A stretch of DNA of 14,895 nucleotides from Candidatus Iainarchaeum sp. (GTDB taxonomy: Archaea; Iainarchaeota; Iainarchaeia; Iainarchaeales; GCA-2688035). Each line of letters opens with the position of its first letter. The stretch's first letter is position 1. Below the pieces are notes generated by a model, which saw only the letters and a list, made by a program, of their open reading frames with translations, searched no databases and had not been told where the DNA came from. Where the stretch lies: positions 1 through 14,895 of the forward strand of contig JAFCCZ010000026.1 in the NCBI GenBank assembly GCA_017609945.1, read 5' to 3'. Positions 1 through 5,619 of this stretch are shown one piece after another. Made by a program: the position numbers and the translations under genes.

Positions 1-137
1 CTGAAGCCCCTTCCGCCGAACTGTCGTCCAAAAAATCTTCTCCCATAAACTGGTACCGAGGTTTGGTTTCCTTGGCGGCCAACAGGCATACAATTCCTGA
101 ATGTTCCGAAAGGTCCTGTTCTATCTCCCCCTGGCAT
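1..137 (-). CDS. DUF5320-like small Gly/Arg-rich protein (partial, C-terminus outside window)
   Basis: The reading frame starts at an ATG (137-135) preceded by a strong SD (AGGAGG then TGATATC) and runs off the left edge with 45 codons visible. The N-terminus MPGGDRTGPFGTF resembles the MPGGDGTGPMG opening of DUF5320 proteins, and the rest is rich in Gly, Arg, Gln and Phe. DUF5320 proteins are short, of unknown biochemical role, and in anaerobes are often found beside DUF134, NifX/NafY-like and Mrp-type ATPase genes; that context is family knowledge and only the DUF134 neighbour is visible here. Its start lies 4 nt after the DUF134 stop, and the SD is formed by the last two DUF134 codons, so translation is probably coupled. 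The family call rests mainly on the N-terminal motif and the neighbour. Confidence 0.7.
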   Translation of the reverse strand, partial: MPGGDRTGPFGTFRNCMPVGRQGNQTSVPVYGRRFFGRQFGGRGF

Positions 138-141
138 GATA

Positions 142-438
142 TCACCTCCTAAATTTATAGGTTCCACCATTAATCCTAATGGCTTTTCCGTTAATTAATG
201 CATCTGAAATTTTTTCCCCGGCGCTGTTAAGTATTCTCCAAAAGGTTGTTCTGCTTACCTTCATTTTTTTTGCGGCTTCCTCTTGCTCAAGCTTTTTTAG
301 AAATTTAAGTTTCAACGCTTCTATCTCCCCGATTGTCAGGCAGACTTCCTCAAGCTCAGCCAATGGAATTGCCCTTGGCTTGAAGTAAGTAATTTCGGGT
401 TTGCATTCAACAAACCTTGTTTTTTTTGGCCTAACCAT
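142..438 (-). CDS. DUF134 family helix-turn-helix protein
   Basis: The 98-residue protein beginning MVRPKKTRF matches the DUF134 family, whose members typically start M-P/A-R-P-R-K and carry a YFKPRGIP-like motif (here ITYFKPRAIP, residues 16-25). A conserved LTIGEIEALKL segment (35-44) precedes a helix-turn-helix at about 50-75 (EAAKKMKVSRTTFWRIL). The family is presumed DNA-binding. An upstream in-frame ATG at 447 adds three residues, but I chose the ATG at 438. It fits the family N-terminus, and a TTTAAATA element centred 26.5 nt upstream places the transcript start on it, giving a leaderless mRNA. A 22-bp palindrome overlaps the start, which suggests autoregulation. The stop overlaps the SD of the downstream DUF5320-like gene, so the two form an operon. 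Family is confident; target and ligand are unknown. Confidence 0.9.
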   Translation of the reverse strand: MVRPKKTRFVECKPEITYFKPRAIPLAELEEVCLTIGEIEALKLKFLKKLEQEEAAKKMKVSRTTFWRILNSAGEKISDALINGKAIRINGGTYKFRR

Positions 439-458
439 AATGAACATATGTTCATTAT
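437..458. promoter_or_regulatory. 22-bp perfect palindrome, probable operator of the DUF134 gene
   Basis: The half-site ATAATGAACAT (437-447) is followed directly by its exact inverted copy (448-458). It lies between the TATA element (461-468) and the start codon (438-436), where a bound dimer would block transcription initiation. The adjacent gene encodes an HTH protein, so autorepression is the simplest inference. Confidence 0.7.
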
Positions 459-460
459 TA

Positions 461-468
461 TATTTAAA
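461..468 (-). promoter_or_regulatory. TATA box of the DUF134-DUF5320 operon
   Basis: TTTAAATA on the minus strand, centred 26.5 nt before the ATG at 438, matches archaeal TATA spacing for a leaderless transcript. Confidence 0.7.
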
Positions 469-507
469 CCTTTCGGTTTCCAGAATTTGCCTTGAAAAGT
501 TCCACTT

Positions 508-1734
508 TCAATTCTTCAAAATAGTTATTTTCAAAATCTTCGGCGGCCTTACCCTTGCTGCAACAAGGGTATACTTTCCCACTTTTAGCTTTTCGTTCTG
601 TTTCGGGAGCCTGTCAAATTTCTCAATCATAAATCCGCTCAGGGTATCATACTCTCTGCTTTTCATTTTCGTGCCAAGGAACTTGTTAACCTGCCCGAGC
701 GAAATTCTGCCGTTTACCTCGTGGCTGTTCTTTCCAGTTTTGTTCACTGTGTAAACCTCGTCGGACTCGTCAACTATCTCCCCGACAATTTCCTCAAGCA
801 AGTCCTCAAGTGTCACGAGTCCCAGTACCCCGCCGTAGTCCCCGACAACTATTGCCATGTGAATGTGTTCCCTTTGGAACTGGGACAGCAGCTTGTCAAT
901 CTTCTTTGTTTTTGGGACAAAGATTGCAGGCTTGGCAAGCTTCTCCAGTGTTATGTTCATCTTGCCGCTAATGTGGCTCCAGGCGTCTTTCACGTAAAAT
1001 ATCCCAATAACATTGTCAAGCTTTCCCTGATAGACTGGTATCCTGGAAAATGGTGTTTCGGCCAGCAGCCTCCTAATGTCCTTTAGTTTGGTGGTTGCCG
1101 GCAGTGCCTTCATTTCCACCCTCGGTGTCATGACCTGCTCCACTTCAATGTCGTCAAATTTGAAGATTCTGTGAATCATCTCCCTTTCCTCTTTGTCTAT
1201 TGCCCCGGCCTCTGCCCCCATTGTAACCATTGTTTTTATGTCCTGTTCTGTCATGGGCTCTGGTTCTTTGGCCCCGACCACGCGCATTATCATCATCCTG
1301 ACGCTGCCCAAAAGCCATATTAGCGGGCTCAGGGCCTGCGAAAGCAGCTTAATTGGCCTTATCACAATCATTGCGATGAATTCCGCGTTCTGCACTGCGA
1401 TGCTTTTTGGCGTGATTTCTCCAAACACAAGAATCAAAAATGTCATTATTCCGATTGCAATTCCAATTGCGTGGCTTTGGAATACCTGGATTGCAATGTT
1501 TGTTGCAATGGCCGTTGAGGCAATGTTAGCAAGGTTGTTTCCGATGAGGATTGCGCTGAGCATGTTGTGGGGGTTTGCCTGAAACTCTTCAATCAGAAGG
1601 GCTTCCTTTGAACCCTTTTTCGCAAGCTGCCTTGCCCTTACCCTGTCAATTGAGACAAGTGCGGTCTCAACTCCTGAAAAGAAGGCGCTAAGGGCAAGAA
1701 GCACAGCAAGAGTAATTAAATCCAGTTCAAGCAT
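508..1734 (-). CDS. CNNM/CorC-type transmembrane protein with DUF21, CBS pair and CorC_HlyC domains
   Basis: The 408-residue protein has the full hemolysin-C/CorC/CNNM layout. The N-terminal DUF21 membrane domain (1-180) has helices near 4-27, 60-82, 88-105 and 128-150 and contains the signature GEITPKS (105-111). A CBS pair follows at about 200-320, with VMTPRVEM (201-208), FSRIPVYQG (229-237) and GGVLGLVTLEDLLEEIVGEI (301-320). The C-terminal CorC_HlyC domain spans about 335-405. Members sit in the cytoplasmic membrane and are linked to Mg2+ (or other cation) efflux, with the CBS pair binding nucleotides. Length is normal and nothing looks damaged. It is upstream of the DUF134 gene on the same strand but has its own TATA element, and the 69-nt gap holds another promoter, so it is probably a separate unit. 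Older annotations may call it a hemolysin. Confidence 0.93.
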   Translation of the reverse strand: MLELDLITLAVLLALSAFFSGVETALVSIDRVRARQLAKKGSKEALLIEEFQANPHNMLSAILIGNNLANIASTAIATNIAIQVFQSHAIGIAIGIMTFLILVFGEITPKSIAVQNAEFIAMIVIRPIKLLSQALSPLIWLLGSVRMMIMRVVGAKEPEPMTEQDIKTMVTMGAEAGAIDKEEREMIHRIFKFDDIEVEQVMTPRVEMKALPATTKLKDIRRLLAETPFSRIPVYQGKLDNVIGIFYVKDAWSHISGKMNITLEKLAKPAIFVPKTKKIDKLLSQFQREHIHMAIVVGDYGGVLGLVTLEDLLEEIVGEIVDESDEVYTVNKTGKNSHEVNGRISLGQVNKFLGTKMKSREYDTLSGFMIEKFDRLPKQNEKLKVGKYTLVAARVRPPKILKITILKN

Positions 1735-1759
1735 TCTAAACCATTAATAGTTTACAGGC

Positions 1760-1768
1760 ATTTATATT
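1760..1768 (-). promoter_or_regulatory. TATA box of the CNNM-type gene
   Basis: AATATAAAT on the minus strand, centred 30 nt before the ATG at 1734, implying a very short leader. Confidence 0.55.
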
Positions 1769-1805
1769 CCTTTCTTTTATGCGCAAATTCTTGGACACTT
1801 CCACT

Positions 1806-3080
1806 TTACTTCAAAATTCCCCCGCCAAAATATTTGCCGCTTTCCCCAAGCATTTCCTCTATTCTGAGCAGCTGGTTGTATTTTGCGTTCCTTTCGCTTC
1901 TCGCCGGCGCCCCGAGCTTGCTTTGCCCGGCATCAATTCCAACCAAAAAGTCAGCAATAAAGCTGTCCTCTGTTTCGCCGCTTCTGTGGCTTACCACAAC
2001 GCCCCAGCCTGCTTCCTTGCTAACTTTTCCCGCCTCAATTGATTCGCTTATTGAGCCAATCTGGTTTATTTTCAGCAGCAGGGCGTTGCAGCTTTTTTCC
2101 TCAATGCCCCTTGCAATCCTCTTTGGGTTTGTTACCAGCAAATCGTCTCCAACAATCTGCACCTTGCCGCCTATCTTTTCGGTTAGAGCCTTCCATCCTT
2201 CCCAGTCCTCTTCGGCCATTCCGTCCTCCAGCGAAACAATTCCGCTGTAGGTTGAAACCAGGTCCGCATAAAAGTCCACGAGCTCCCCTGCAGAATACTT
2301 TTTTCCGTAGAGTTTGTATTTTCCGTCCTCAAAGAATTCGGACGAGGCACTGTCAATGGCCAAAGACATAATGTCCTTGTAGCCTGCCTCTTCAATTGCC
2401 TGGTTCATCAGGTCAAGCCTTTCCTGAACGCTTCCAACTTTTGGGACAAAACCGCCCTCGTCTCCAACCAAGGTGGCCTGTGCCCCGAACTTTTTCTTAA
2501 GAATTCCCTTCAGGGTGTGGTAAGTTTCAACGCTTGCCTGCACGGCATGGCTGTAGGTTTTTGCGCCAGCAGCAACAATCATCTGTTCCTGAATGTCCTC
2601 ATCAAGGCCGGCGTGCTTTCCGCCGTTCATTACGTTCATCTGCGGCGCTGGAAGCACTTCTCCCCTGTTTCCGCTCAGTTCAGCAATGTACTTGAATAGC
2701 GGCGTTCCCTTTGATGCGGCTCCTGCCCTGCAAACGGCCATGCTTACCGCAAGGATTGCGTTTGCCCCGAGCTTTTCCTTGTTCTCGGTTCCGTCAAGCT
2801 CAATCATTGCCTTGTCGATTTCACCCTGCCGCGTGCAGTCCATTCCAGCAATCTTGCCTGCAATTTCTCCGTTGACATTTCCAACAGCATTTAAAACGGC
2901 CTTTCCCTTGAACACATTTCCGCCGTCGCGCATTTCAAGGGCTTCGCTTGCGCCGGTGCTCGCTCCGCTTGGCACAATTCCAAAAAAACTGCCCTTTTCG
3001 GTTAAAACCTCTGCTTCAACAGTTGGATTGCCCCTGCTGTCCAGAACCTGTCTTGCCTTAATTGACTTAATCGTTTCCAC
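1806..3080 (-). CDS. eno: Enolase (phosphopyruvate hydratase)
   Basis: Enolase interconverts 2-phosphoglycerate and phosphoenolpyruvate in cytosolic glycolysis and gluconeogenesis. From the proposed GTG start the protein has 424 residues, the usual length, opening ETIKSIKARQVLDSRGNPTVE. Expected sites are present: SGASTG mobile loop (38-43), Glu in DEDIQEQ (165), DEGG (207-210), metal ligands Asp in AIDSA (243), Glu in SLEDG (285) and Asp in GDDLL (312), catalytic Lys in LLLKINQIGS (337), SHRSGETED (364-372) and Lys in GQSKLGAPARSER (388). The frame stays open for 50 more codons upstream, but those residues are not enolase-like and would overlap the divergent prs gene. The GTG at 3080 has an AAGGTGG SD-like element about 9-10 nt upstream. 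The SLEDGMAEEDW motif differs from the commoner SIEDP form but occurs in the family. Confidence 0.95.
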   Translation of the reverse strand: METIKSIKARQVLDSRGNPTVEAEVLTEKGSFFGIVPSGASTGASEALEMRDGGNVFKGKAVLNAVGNVNGEIAGKIAGMDCTRQGEIDKAMIELDGTENKEKLGANAILAVSMAVCRAGAASKGTPLFKYIAELSGNRGEVLPAPQMNVMNGGKHAGLDEDIQEQMIVAAGAKTYSHAVQASVETYHTLKGILKKKFGAQATLVGDEGGFVPKVGSVQERLDLMNQAIEEAGYKDIMSLAIDSASSEFFEDGKYKLYGKKYSAGELVDFYADLVSTYSGIVSLEDGMAEEDWEGWKALTEKIGGKVQIVGDDLLVTNPKRIARGIEEKSCNALLLKINQIGSISESIEAGKVSKEAGWGVVVSHRSGETEDSFIADFLVGIDAGQSKLGAPARSERNAKYNQLLRIEEMLGESGKYFGGGILK

Positions 3081-3173
3081 CAGGCAGCACCACCTTGGAA
3101 GTATTGAATCGCAAGTTTTTTTATTACTTTGTGTTCTATTTCTTCTTGGTGGGCCATTTTGAACAATCACCCC
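3081..3173. promoter_or_regulatory. Divergent promoter region between eno and prs
   Basis: An A/T-rich block at about 3114-3127 lies 30-45 nt from both starts. It reads as TAATAAAAA-like on the minus strand and TTTTTATTA-like on the plus strand, so it could serve both genes. No clean TATA consensus is visible. A weak GGTGGG SD-like element lies at 3148-3153. Confidence 0.4.
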
Positions 3174-4097
3174 TTGAAGGTTTTTTCCGGAAGCGGCAGC
3201 CCAGGGCTTGCCAAGAGCATTGCCGAGCACCTCGTTGTTCCGCTCGGGAAAATGGAGTTAAAGAAGTTCAACAACGGGGAAACCTACGCGCGCTTTCTTG
3301 AGAACATCCGCGGGTGCGACATTTTTCTCGTGCAGAGCCTTCACGGGCCTGTAAACGATTACCTTGTTGAACTGCTCTTAATGCTTGATGCGGCAAAGCG
3401 CGCTTCCGCTGCAAGAGTTACCCCTGTAATAACGCACTATGCTTACGCGCGCCAGGACTGGAAGGCCGCTTCCCGCGAGCCAATTACCGCAAAGCTTGTT
3501 GCCGATCTCCTTTCAACCGCCGGGGCCGACCGCGTTATTGCGCTTGATTTGCACTCTGAGCAGATTCAGGGATTCTTTAACATGCCAGTTGACGTGCTTA
3601 CCGCTATGCCCAAATTTTTGAAGTATGTGAAGGAAAACGGTTTCAGCAATCCAATGGTGCTTGCGCCCGACGCCGGCTCCGCCAAAAAGTCAACCAAGGC
3701 GGCAGCAAAGCTTGGGGTTGACGTAGCAATTGTTAACAAGCGCAGGCCAAAGCATGGTGAGGTTGAGGCCTCGCACCTTATTGGTAACGTAAAGGGCAAG
3801 GACTGCATTGTTTTTGACGACATGATTGATACCGGTGGAACCATCTGTGCTGCCGCAAAAACCGTGAAGAGTGGGGGCGCCTCCAGCGTCACAGTTTTTG
3901 CCACGCACGGGATTTTCTCAAACAACGCATTGCAGAAGATTGAGAAAAGTGCAATTGACAAGGTGGTTGTAACCAACTCAATTCCGGTTGACGCCAAGGC
4001 TTTAAAAAAGCTTGAGGTTTTGGACGTGAGCGACCTGCTTGCCGAGTCCATCAAAAGAATTCACGAGAACAAGAGCATTAGCAAGCTCTTTGAGTAG
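3174..4097 (+). CDS. prs: Ribose-phosphate pyrophosphokinase (PRPP synthetase)
   Basis: The enzyme makes 5-phosphoribosyl-1-pyrophosphate from ribose 5-phosphate and ATP for nucleotide, histidine and other synthesis. From the TTG at 3174 the product has 307 residues starting LKVFSGSGSPGLAKSIAEHL, typical of the family. Motifs are FNNGETYARF (32-41), the ATP-loop YARQDWKAASREPITAK (91-107), LDLHSEQIQGFF (124-135), PDAGSAKKS (165-173), KRRP (189-192) and the PRPP-binding loop FDDMIDTGGT (214-223). The start is uncertain: a TTG at 3159 adds five residues and has GGTGGG 5 nt upstream, and the frame stays open to 3129. Trp96 replaces the basic residue usual after RQD in class I enzymes. It is divergent from enolase. 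Function is confident. Confidence 0.93.
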   Translation: MKVFSGSGSPGLAKSIAEHLVVPLGKMELKKFNNGETYARFLENIRGCDIFLVQSLHGPVNDYLVELLLMLDAAKRASAARVTPVITHYAYARQDWKAASREPITAKLVADLLSTAGADRVIALDLHSEQIQGFFNMPVDVLTAMPKFLKYVKENGFSNPMVLAPDAGSAKKSTKAAAKLGVDVAIVNKRRPKHGEVEASHLIGNVKGKDCIVFDDMIDTGGTICAAAKTVKSGGASSVTVFATHGIFSNNALQKIEKSAIDKVVVTNSIPVDAKALKKLEVLDVSDLLAESIKRIHENKSISKLFE

Positions 4098-4137
4098 GTC
4101 TTTCTCAAATTCGGGAGGCAGAGTGGCTTTTTCAGCG

Positions 4138-4177
4138 AATTTCGTTAAAAAGGTGGTGTTTTTAAATAAATTTCGTT
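4138..4177 (+). promoter_or_regulatory. Promoter of the Lrp-type gene with flanking 9-bp direct repeats
   Basis: TTTAAATA (4161-4168) is centred 26.5 nt before the ATG at 4191. AATTTCGTT occurs at 4138-4146 and again at 4169-4177, 31 bp apart, on either side of the TATA element. Such spacing (about three helical turns) could be an Lrp-type binding site, but this is inferred. Confidence 0.55.
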
Positions 4178-4190
4178 GAATATTTTTTTT

Positions 4191-4595
4191 ATGCTTCTTG
4201 ATCCAGTTGACACAAAAATTCTTGAATTTCTTAAGATTGATAGCAGGATGCCTTTCCTGAAGATTGCAAAGGAATTGGGTGTAAGCGAGAGCACGGTCAG
4301 GAAGAGGGTTTCAAAACTCAAATTAAAGGGCATAATTCGCGCCTTTACGCTTGTGCTTGACTCAAACCTTTCCTTTGAAAGCATTGTTGCGGTAAAGTGC
4401 CTTCCAAAGGCCACAAAAAAGGTTTCTGAAAAAATTAGGGAAATCAACAGCCTAATGCCTGTTGTTGAGGTTACCGGGAGATATGATATTTTCTGCCAGC
4501 TTTCAGCGCCCACCGCTTGGGAACTGAATCATTTAATTGATAAGATAAGGGGATTTAACGGAGTTCTTGAAACCGAAAGTTTTTTTGTTTTTTAA
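4191..4595 (+). CDS. Lrp/AsnC family transcriptional regulator
   Basis: The 134-residue protein begins MLLDPVDTKILEFLKIDSR, the standard Lrp/AsnC opening. It has a winged HTH at about 20-50 (FLKIAKELGVSESTVRKRVS, then KLKLKGII) and an AsnC-type ligand/oligomerisation (RAM) domain at about 60-130, including VVEVTGRYDIFC. Members are feast/famine regulators that bind amino acids or other small ligands and bend DNA as octamers. I chose the ATG at 4191 over the in-frame start at 4176 because it fits the family N-terminus and sits 26.5 nt from the TATA centre, making the mRNA leaderless. The gene ends in T-rich sequence that codes for FFVF and may also terminate transcription. Targets are unknown. 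Autoregulation is plausible from the repeats around its TATA. Confidence 0.9.
   Translation: MLLDPVDTKILEFLKIDSRMPFLKIAKELGVSESTVRKRVSKLKLKGIIRAFTLVLDSNLSFESIVAVKCLPKATKKVSEKIREINSLMPVVEVTGRYDIFCQLSAPTAWELNHLIDKIRGFNGVLETESFFVF
4580..4593 (+). terminator. Oligo-T terminator embedded in the end of the Lrp-type gene
   Basis: T7-G-T6 overlaps the last codons and stop of the Lrp-type gene, and another T6 run follows at about 4612-4617. Archaeal RNA polymerase can terminate at T-runs without a hairpin. Confidence 0.45.
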
Positions 4596-4634
4596 AAAAG
4601 GTAAGCGTCCTGTTTTTTGGTTCTTAGAAACCAA

Positions 4635-4642
4635 TTTATATA
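4635..4642 (+). promoter_or_regulatory. TATA box of the 49-aa membrane protein gene
   Basis: TTTATATA centred 31.5 nt before the ATG at 4670, a strong archaeal TATA match. Confidence 0.65.
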
Positions 4643-4669
4643 ACTTCCAACATTATTTTTGCGGTTTTT

Positions 4670-4819
4670 ATGGGCGAAAAGCAGCTTGTTGGAATGCTCT
4701 TGCTTGGCATGGCAATTGGGACCTACCTCCCACCGCTTCCTGAACCGGTTTCAGCGGTAAGCCCCTTTCTGGGGTTAATTTTCCTGGTGCTTGGGGTCGC
4801 AATGTTCATCAAGGGATAG
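4670..4819 (+). CDS. Small hypothetical membrane protein, 49 aa, two predicted helices
   Basis: ATG at 4670 to TAG at 4819 encodes 49 residues: a short polar start (MGEKQ), a hydrophobic helix at 6-20 (LVGMLLLGMAIGTYL), a Pro-rich turn PPLPEP (21-26) and a second hydrophobic helix at about 30-47 ending in Lys-Gly. This helix-turn-helix hairpin is typical of tiny inner-membrane proteins. I do not recognise a family. Support for it being real comes from the strong TTTATATA element upstream, a T6 run at 4868-4873 after the stop, and the clean amphipathic layout. It stands alone between the Lrp-type gene and a region with possible RNA. Function is unknown. Confidence 0.65.
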   Translation: MGEKQLVGMLLLGMAIGTYLPPLPEPVSAVSPFLGLIFLVLGVAMFIKG

Positions 4820-4867
4820 CAAAATCAGGCTTCGCCAATTGCAACAATTTCCTTCGTTGAACGTTTA

Positions 4868-4873
4868 TTTTTT
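4868..4873 (+). terminator. T6 run after the 49-aa gene
   Basis: A T6 tract about 50 nt downstream of the small membrane protein stop; a candidate archaeal intrinsic terminator. Confidence 0.3.
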
Positions 4874-4932
4874 CTCTTCACCCCTTCACTTCCCAGAGTT
4901 GCAGAAAGCCTTTTAAATGCCGAAGCACTATA

Positions 4933-5014
4933 CCCTTTCGGAGAGATGGTTTGTTAATTATACAAGGCATCAGAAAGGCTGGTGAAAGGGAACAAGCTCT
5001 CCCCGCTTAAGGGG
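4933..5014 (+). ncRNA. Candidate structured RNA, unclassified
   Basis: In the gap between the 49-aa and 68-aa genes (about 300 nt) several complementary segments cluster. CCCTTT (4933-4938) pairs with AAAGGG (4985-4990), and GGAGAG (4940-4945) pairs with CTCTCC (4997-5002). Together they would make an H-type pseudoknot; alternatively only one forms. CATCAG (4969-4974) pairs with CTGGTG (4979-4984), TTGT (4951-4954) with ACAA (4962-4965), and CCCC-GCTTAA-GGGG (5001-5014) is a hairpin that competes with the second stem. A TTTTAAAT element at 4911-4918 would put a transcript start near 4941, inside the proposed first stem, which is a weakness. No known RNA family was recognised and no tRNA or C/D-box pattern fits. 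Confidence 0.25.
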
Positions 5015-5089
5015 CATTGAATAAAAGTATCTCTTTTACCTCTCAACCATCTTCTCCATTTTTTTCTCTACAGCTTCCAGCAGCTTATG

Positions 5090-5097
5090 TTTAAATA
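5090..5097 (+). promoter_or_regulatory. TATA box of the 68-aa repeat protein gene
   Basis: TTTAAATA centred exactly 26.5 nt before the ATG at 5120, the same element and spacing as at the DUF134 and Lrp-type genes. Confidence 0.7.
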
Positions 5098-5119
5098 CTA
5101 GTTTGAATCTTTTTATAGT

Positions 5120-5326
5120 ATGAAACCAAGAAGCTCGAAGAGAAAAAAAGGGTTGCTTGTTACCGGTGAAATGAAGGTAATAAGGCGTGGCCCAGTTCCA
5201 ACCGGGCCAGGCTTGCCGCTTGTTACCGGCGAGATGAGGGTAATAAGGCGTGGTACTGTTCCTGGAAAGAAACCAGCGCGCAGGGCCTTGCTTACCGGTG
5301 GACAGAAGAAAATCAAGCGGAAGTGA
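5120..5326 (+). CDS. Small highly basic protein with internal repeats, 68 aa, unknown function
   Basis: The product starts MKPRSSKRKKG and has about 20 Lys/Arg and almost no acidic residues. It contains two near-identical units, LVTGEMKVIRRGPVP (13-27) and LVTGEMRVIRRGTVP (34-48), separated by a Gly/Pro-rich linker, and a third degenerate unit LLTGGQKKIKRK (57-68). Each unit may form a short beta-hairpin or strand with a basic tip. The charge suggests nucleic acid or ribosome binding, but that is inference. Support for a real gene: a TTTAAATA box at the leaderless distance, an ATG start, between-repeat changes that include synonymous ones, and a T8 run after the stop (5372-5379). I do not recognise the family. 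The antisense strand is also open but has no promoter. Confidence 0.72.
   Translation: MKPRSSKRKKGLLVTGEMKVIRRGPVPTGPGLPLVTGEMRVIRRGTVPGKKPARRALLTGGQKKIKRK
5156..5263 (+). repeat. Two 45-bp coding repeats within the 68-aa gene
   Basis: The units at 5156-5200 and 5219-5263 encode the two LVTGEM-VIRRG-VP segments. They differ at a handful of bases, some synonymous (GGT/GGC, GAA/GAG), suggesting an internal duplication kept under protein-level selection. Confidence 0.7.
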
Positions 5327-5371
5327 ATTCCCCCAAACCGCCGAAGCCGGCCATTGCCACCATTTAATTTC

Positions 5372-5379
5372 TTTTTTTT
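5372..5379 (+). terminator. T8 terminator after the 68-aa gene
   Basis: T8 run 46 nt after the stop, preceded by A/T-rich sequence; typical of archaeal termination. Confidence 0.45.
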
Positions 5380-5406
5380 GCAATTAAAAGTCCGTTAAAA
5401 GAAAGT

Positions 5407-5488
5407 GATACAGGGAGGAGGACTTTCAAAGCCCAAGTGGTGGGAGTTCCCTGTCCGGGATAGGTTGCCTCCTGTGTATCGGGTTTTT
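5407..5488 (+). ncRNA. Candidate structured RNA with a 12-bp closing stem
   Basis: GATACA (5407-5412) pairs with TGTATC (5475-5480), and GGGAGG (5413-5418) pairs with CCTCCT (5468-5473) with one G-U and a single bulged G (5474). This makes a 12-bp closing stem around about 49 nt. Inside, GGAC (5420-5423) can pair with GTCC (5453-5456) around CCC-AAGTGGT-GGG (5432-5444), or TCCC (5448-5451) can pair with GGGA (5457-5460). A T5 run (5484-5488) follows the stem directly, as at archaeal RNA 3' ends. The segment is more GC-rich than its flanks. A TATA-like AATTAAAA at about 5382-5389 is slightly too close. The flanks (5327-5406 and 5489-5619) hold no gene I can support. It does not fit a tRNA or a riboswitch I know. 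Confidence 0.4.
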
Positions 5489-5619
5489 AGATATAGTTTG
5501 TAGCTATCATCTGCTAGAAGTACTGTTTGGCGGTTAATAAAATTTCCAGGTTTGGAATCCAAATAGGCAAGGTTAAAATATCTTACTGCGTATTTGGAAT
5601 TTCCCCCCTGTTTTTCGAA

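Noticed and set aside
439..447. Upstream ATG adding MFI to the DUF134 protein
   Set aside because: It lies inside the palindrome, upstream of the expected transcript start, and the family begins at the M-x-R-P-x-K motif.
3081..3230. 50-codon in-frame N-terminal extension of enolase
   Set aside because: The residues do not resemble enolase, the extension crosses the divergent promoter and overlaps the start of prs, and GTG 3080 fits the family start.
4825..4881. 18-codon minus-strand frame from GTG 4881 (VKRKNKRSTKEIVAIGEA), with the frame open upstream to about 4956
   Set aside because: The symmetric TTTTAAAT element gives plausible spacing, but 18 codons is too short to support and no homology is recognised. 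It could be a gene remnant.
5036..5383. 115-codon minus-strand open frame across the 68-aa repeat gene
   Set aside because: It mirrors the repetitive plus-strand gene, has no TATA or SD, and the plus strand has the promoter and start at exact spacing.
5407..5480. tRNA or known riboswitch at the strong stem-loop region
   Set aside because: The acceptor-like stem is 12 bp with a bulge, there is no T-arm GTTCRA or anticodon arm in the right place, and no riboswitch consensus I know fits.
5395..5562. Minus-strand 55-codon frame from TTG 5562
   Set aside because: There is no SD, and the nearest TATA-like element is only about 13 nt upstream. The sequence contains a long perfect stem better explained as RNA. 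Kept as a weak alternative to the RNA call at 5407-5488.
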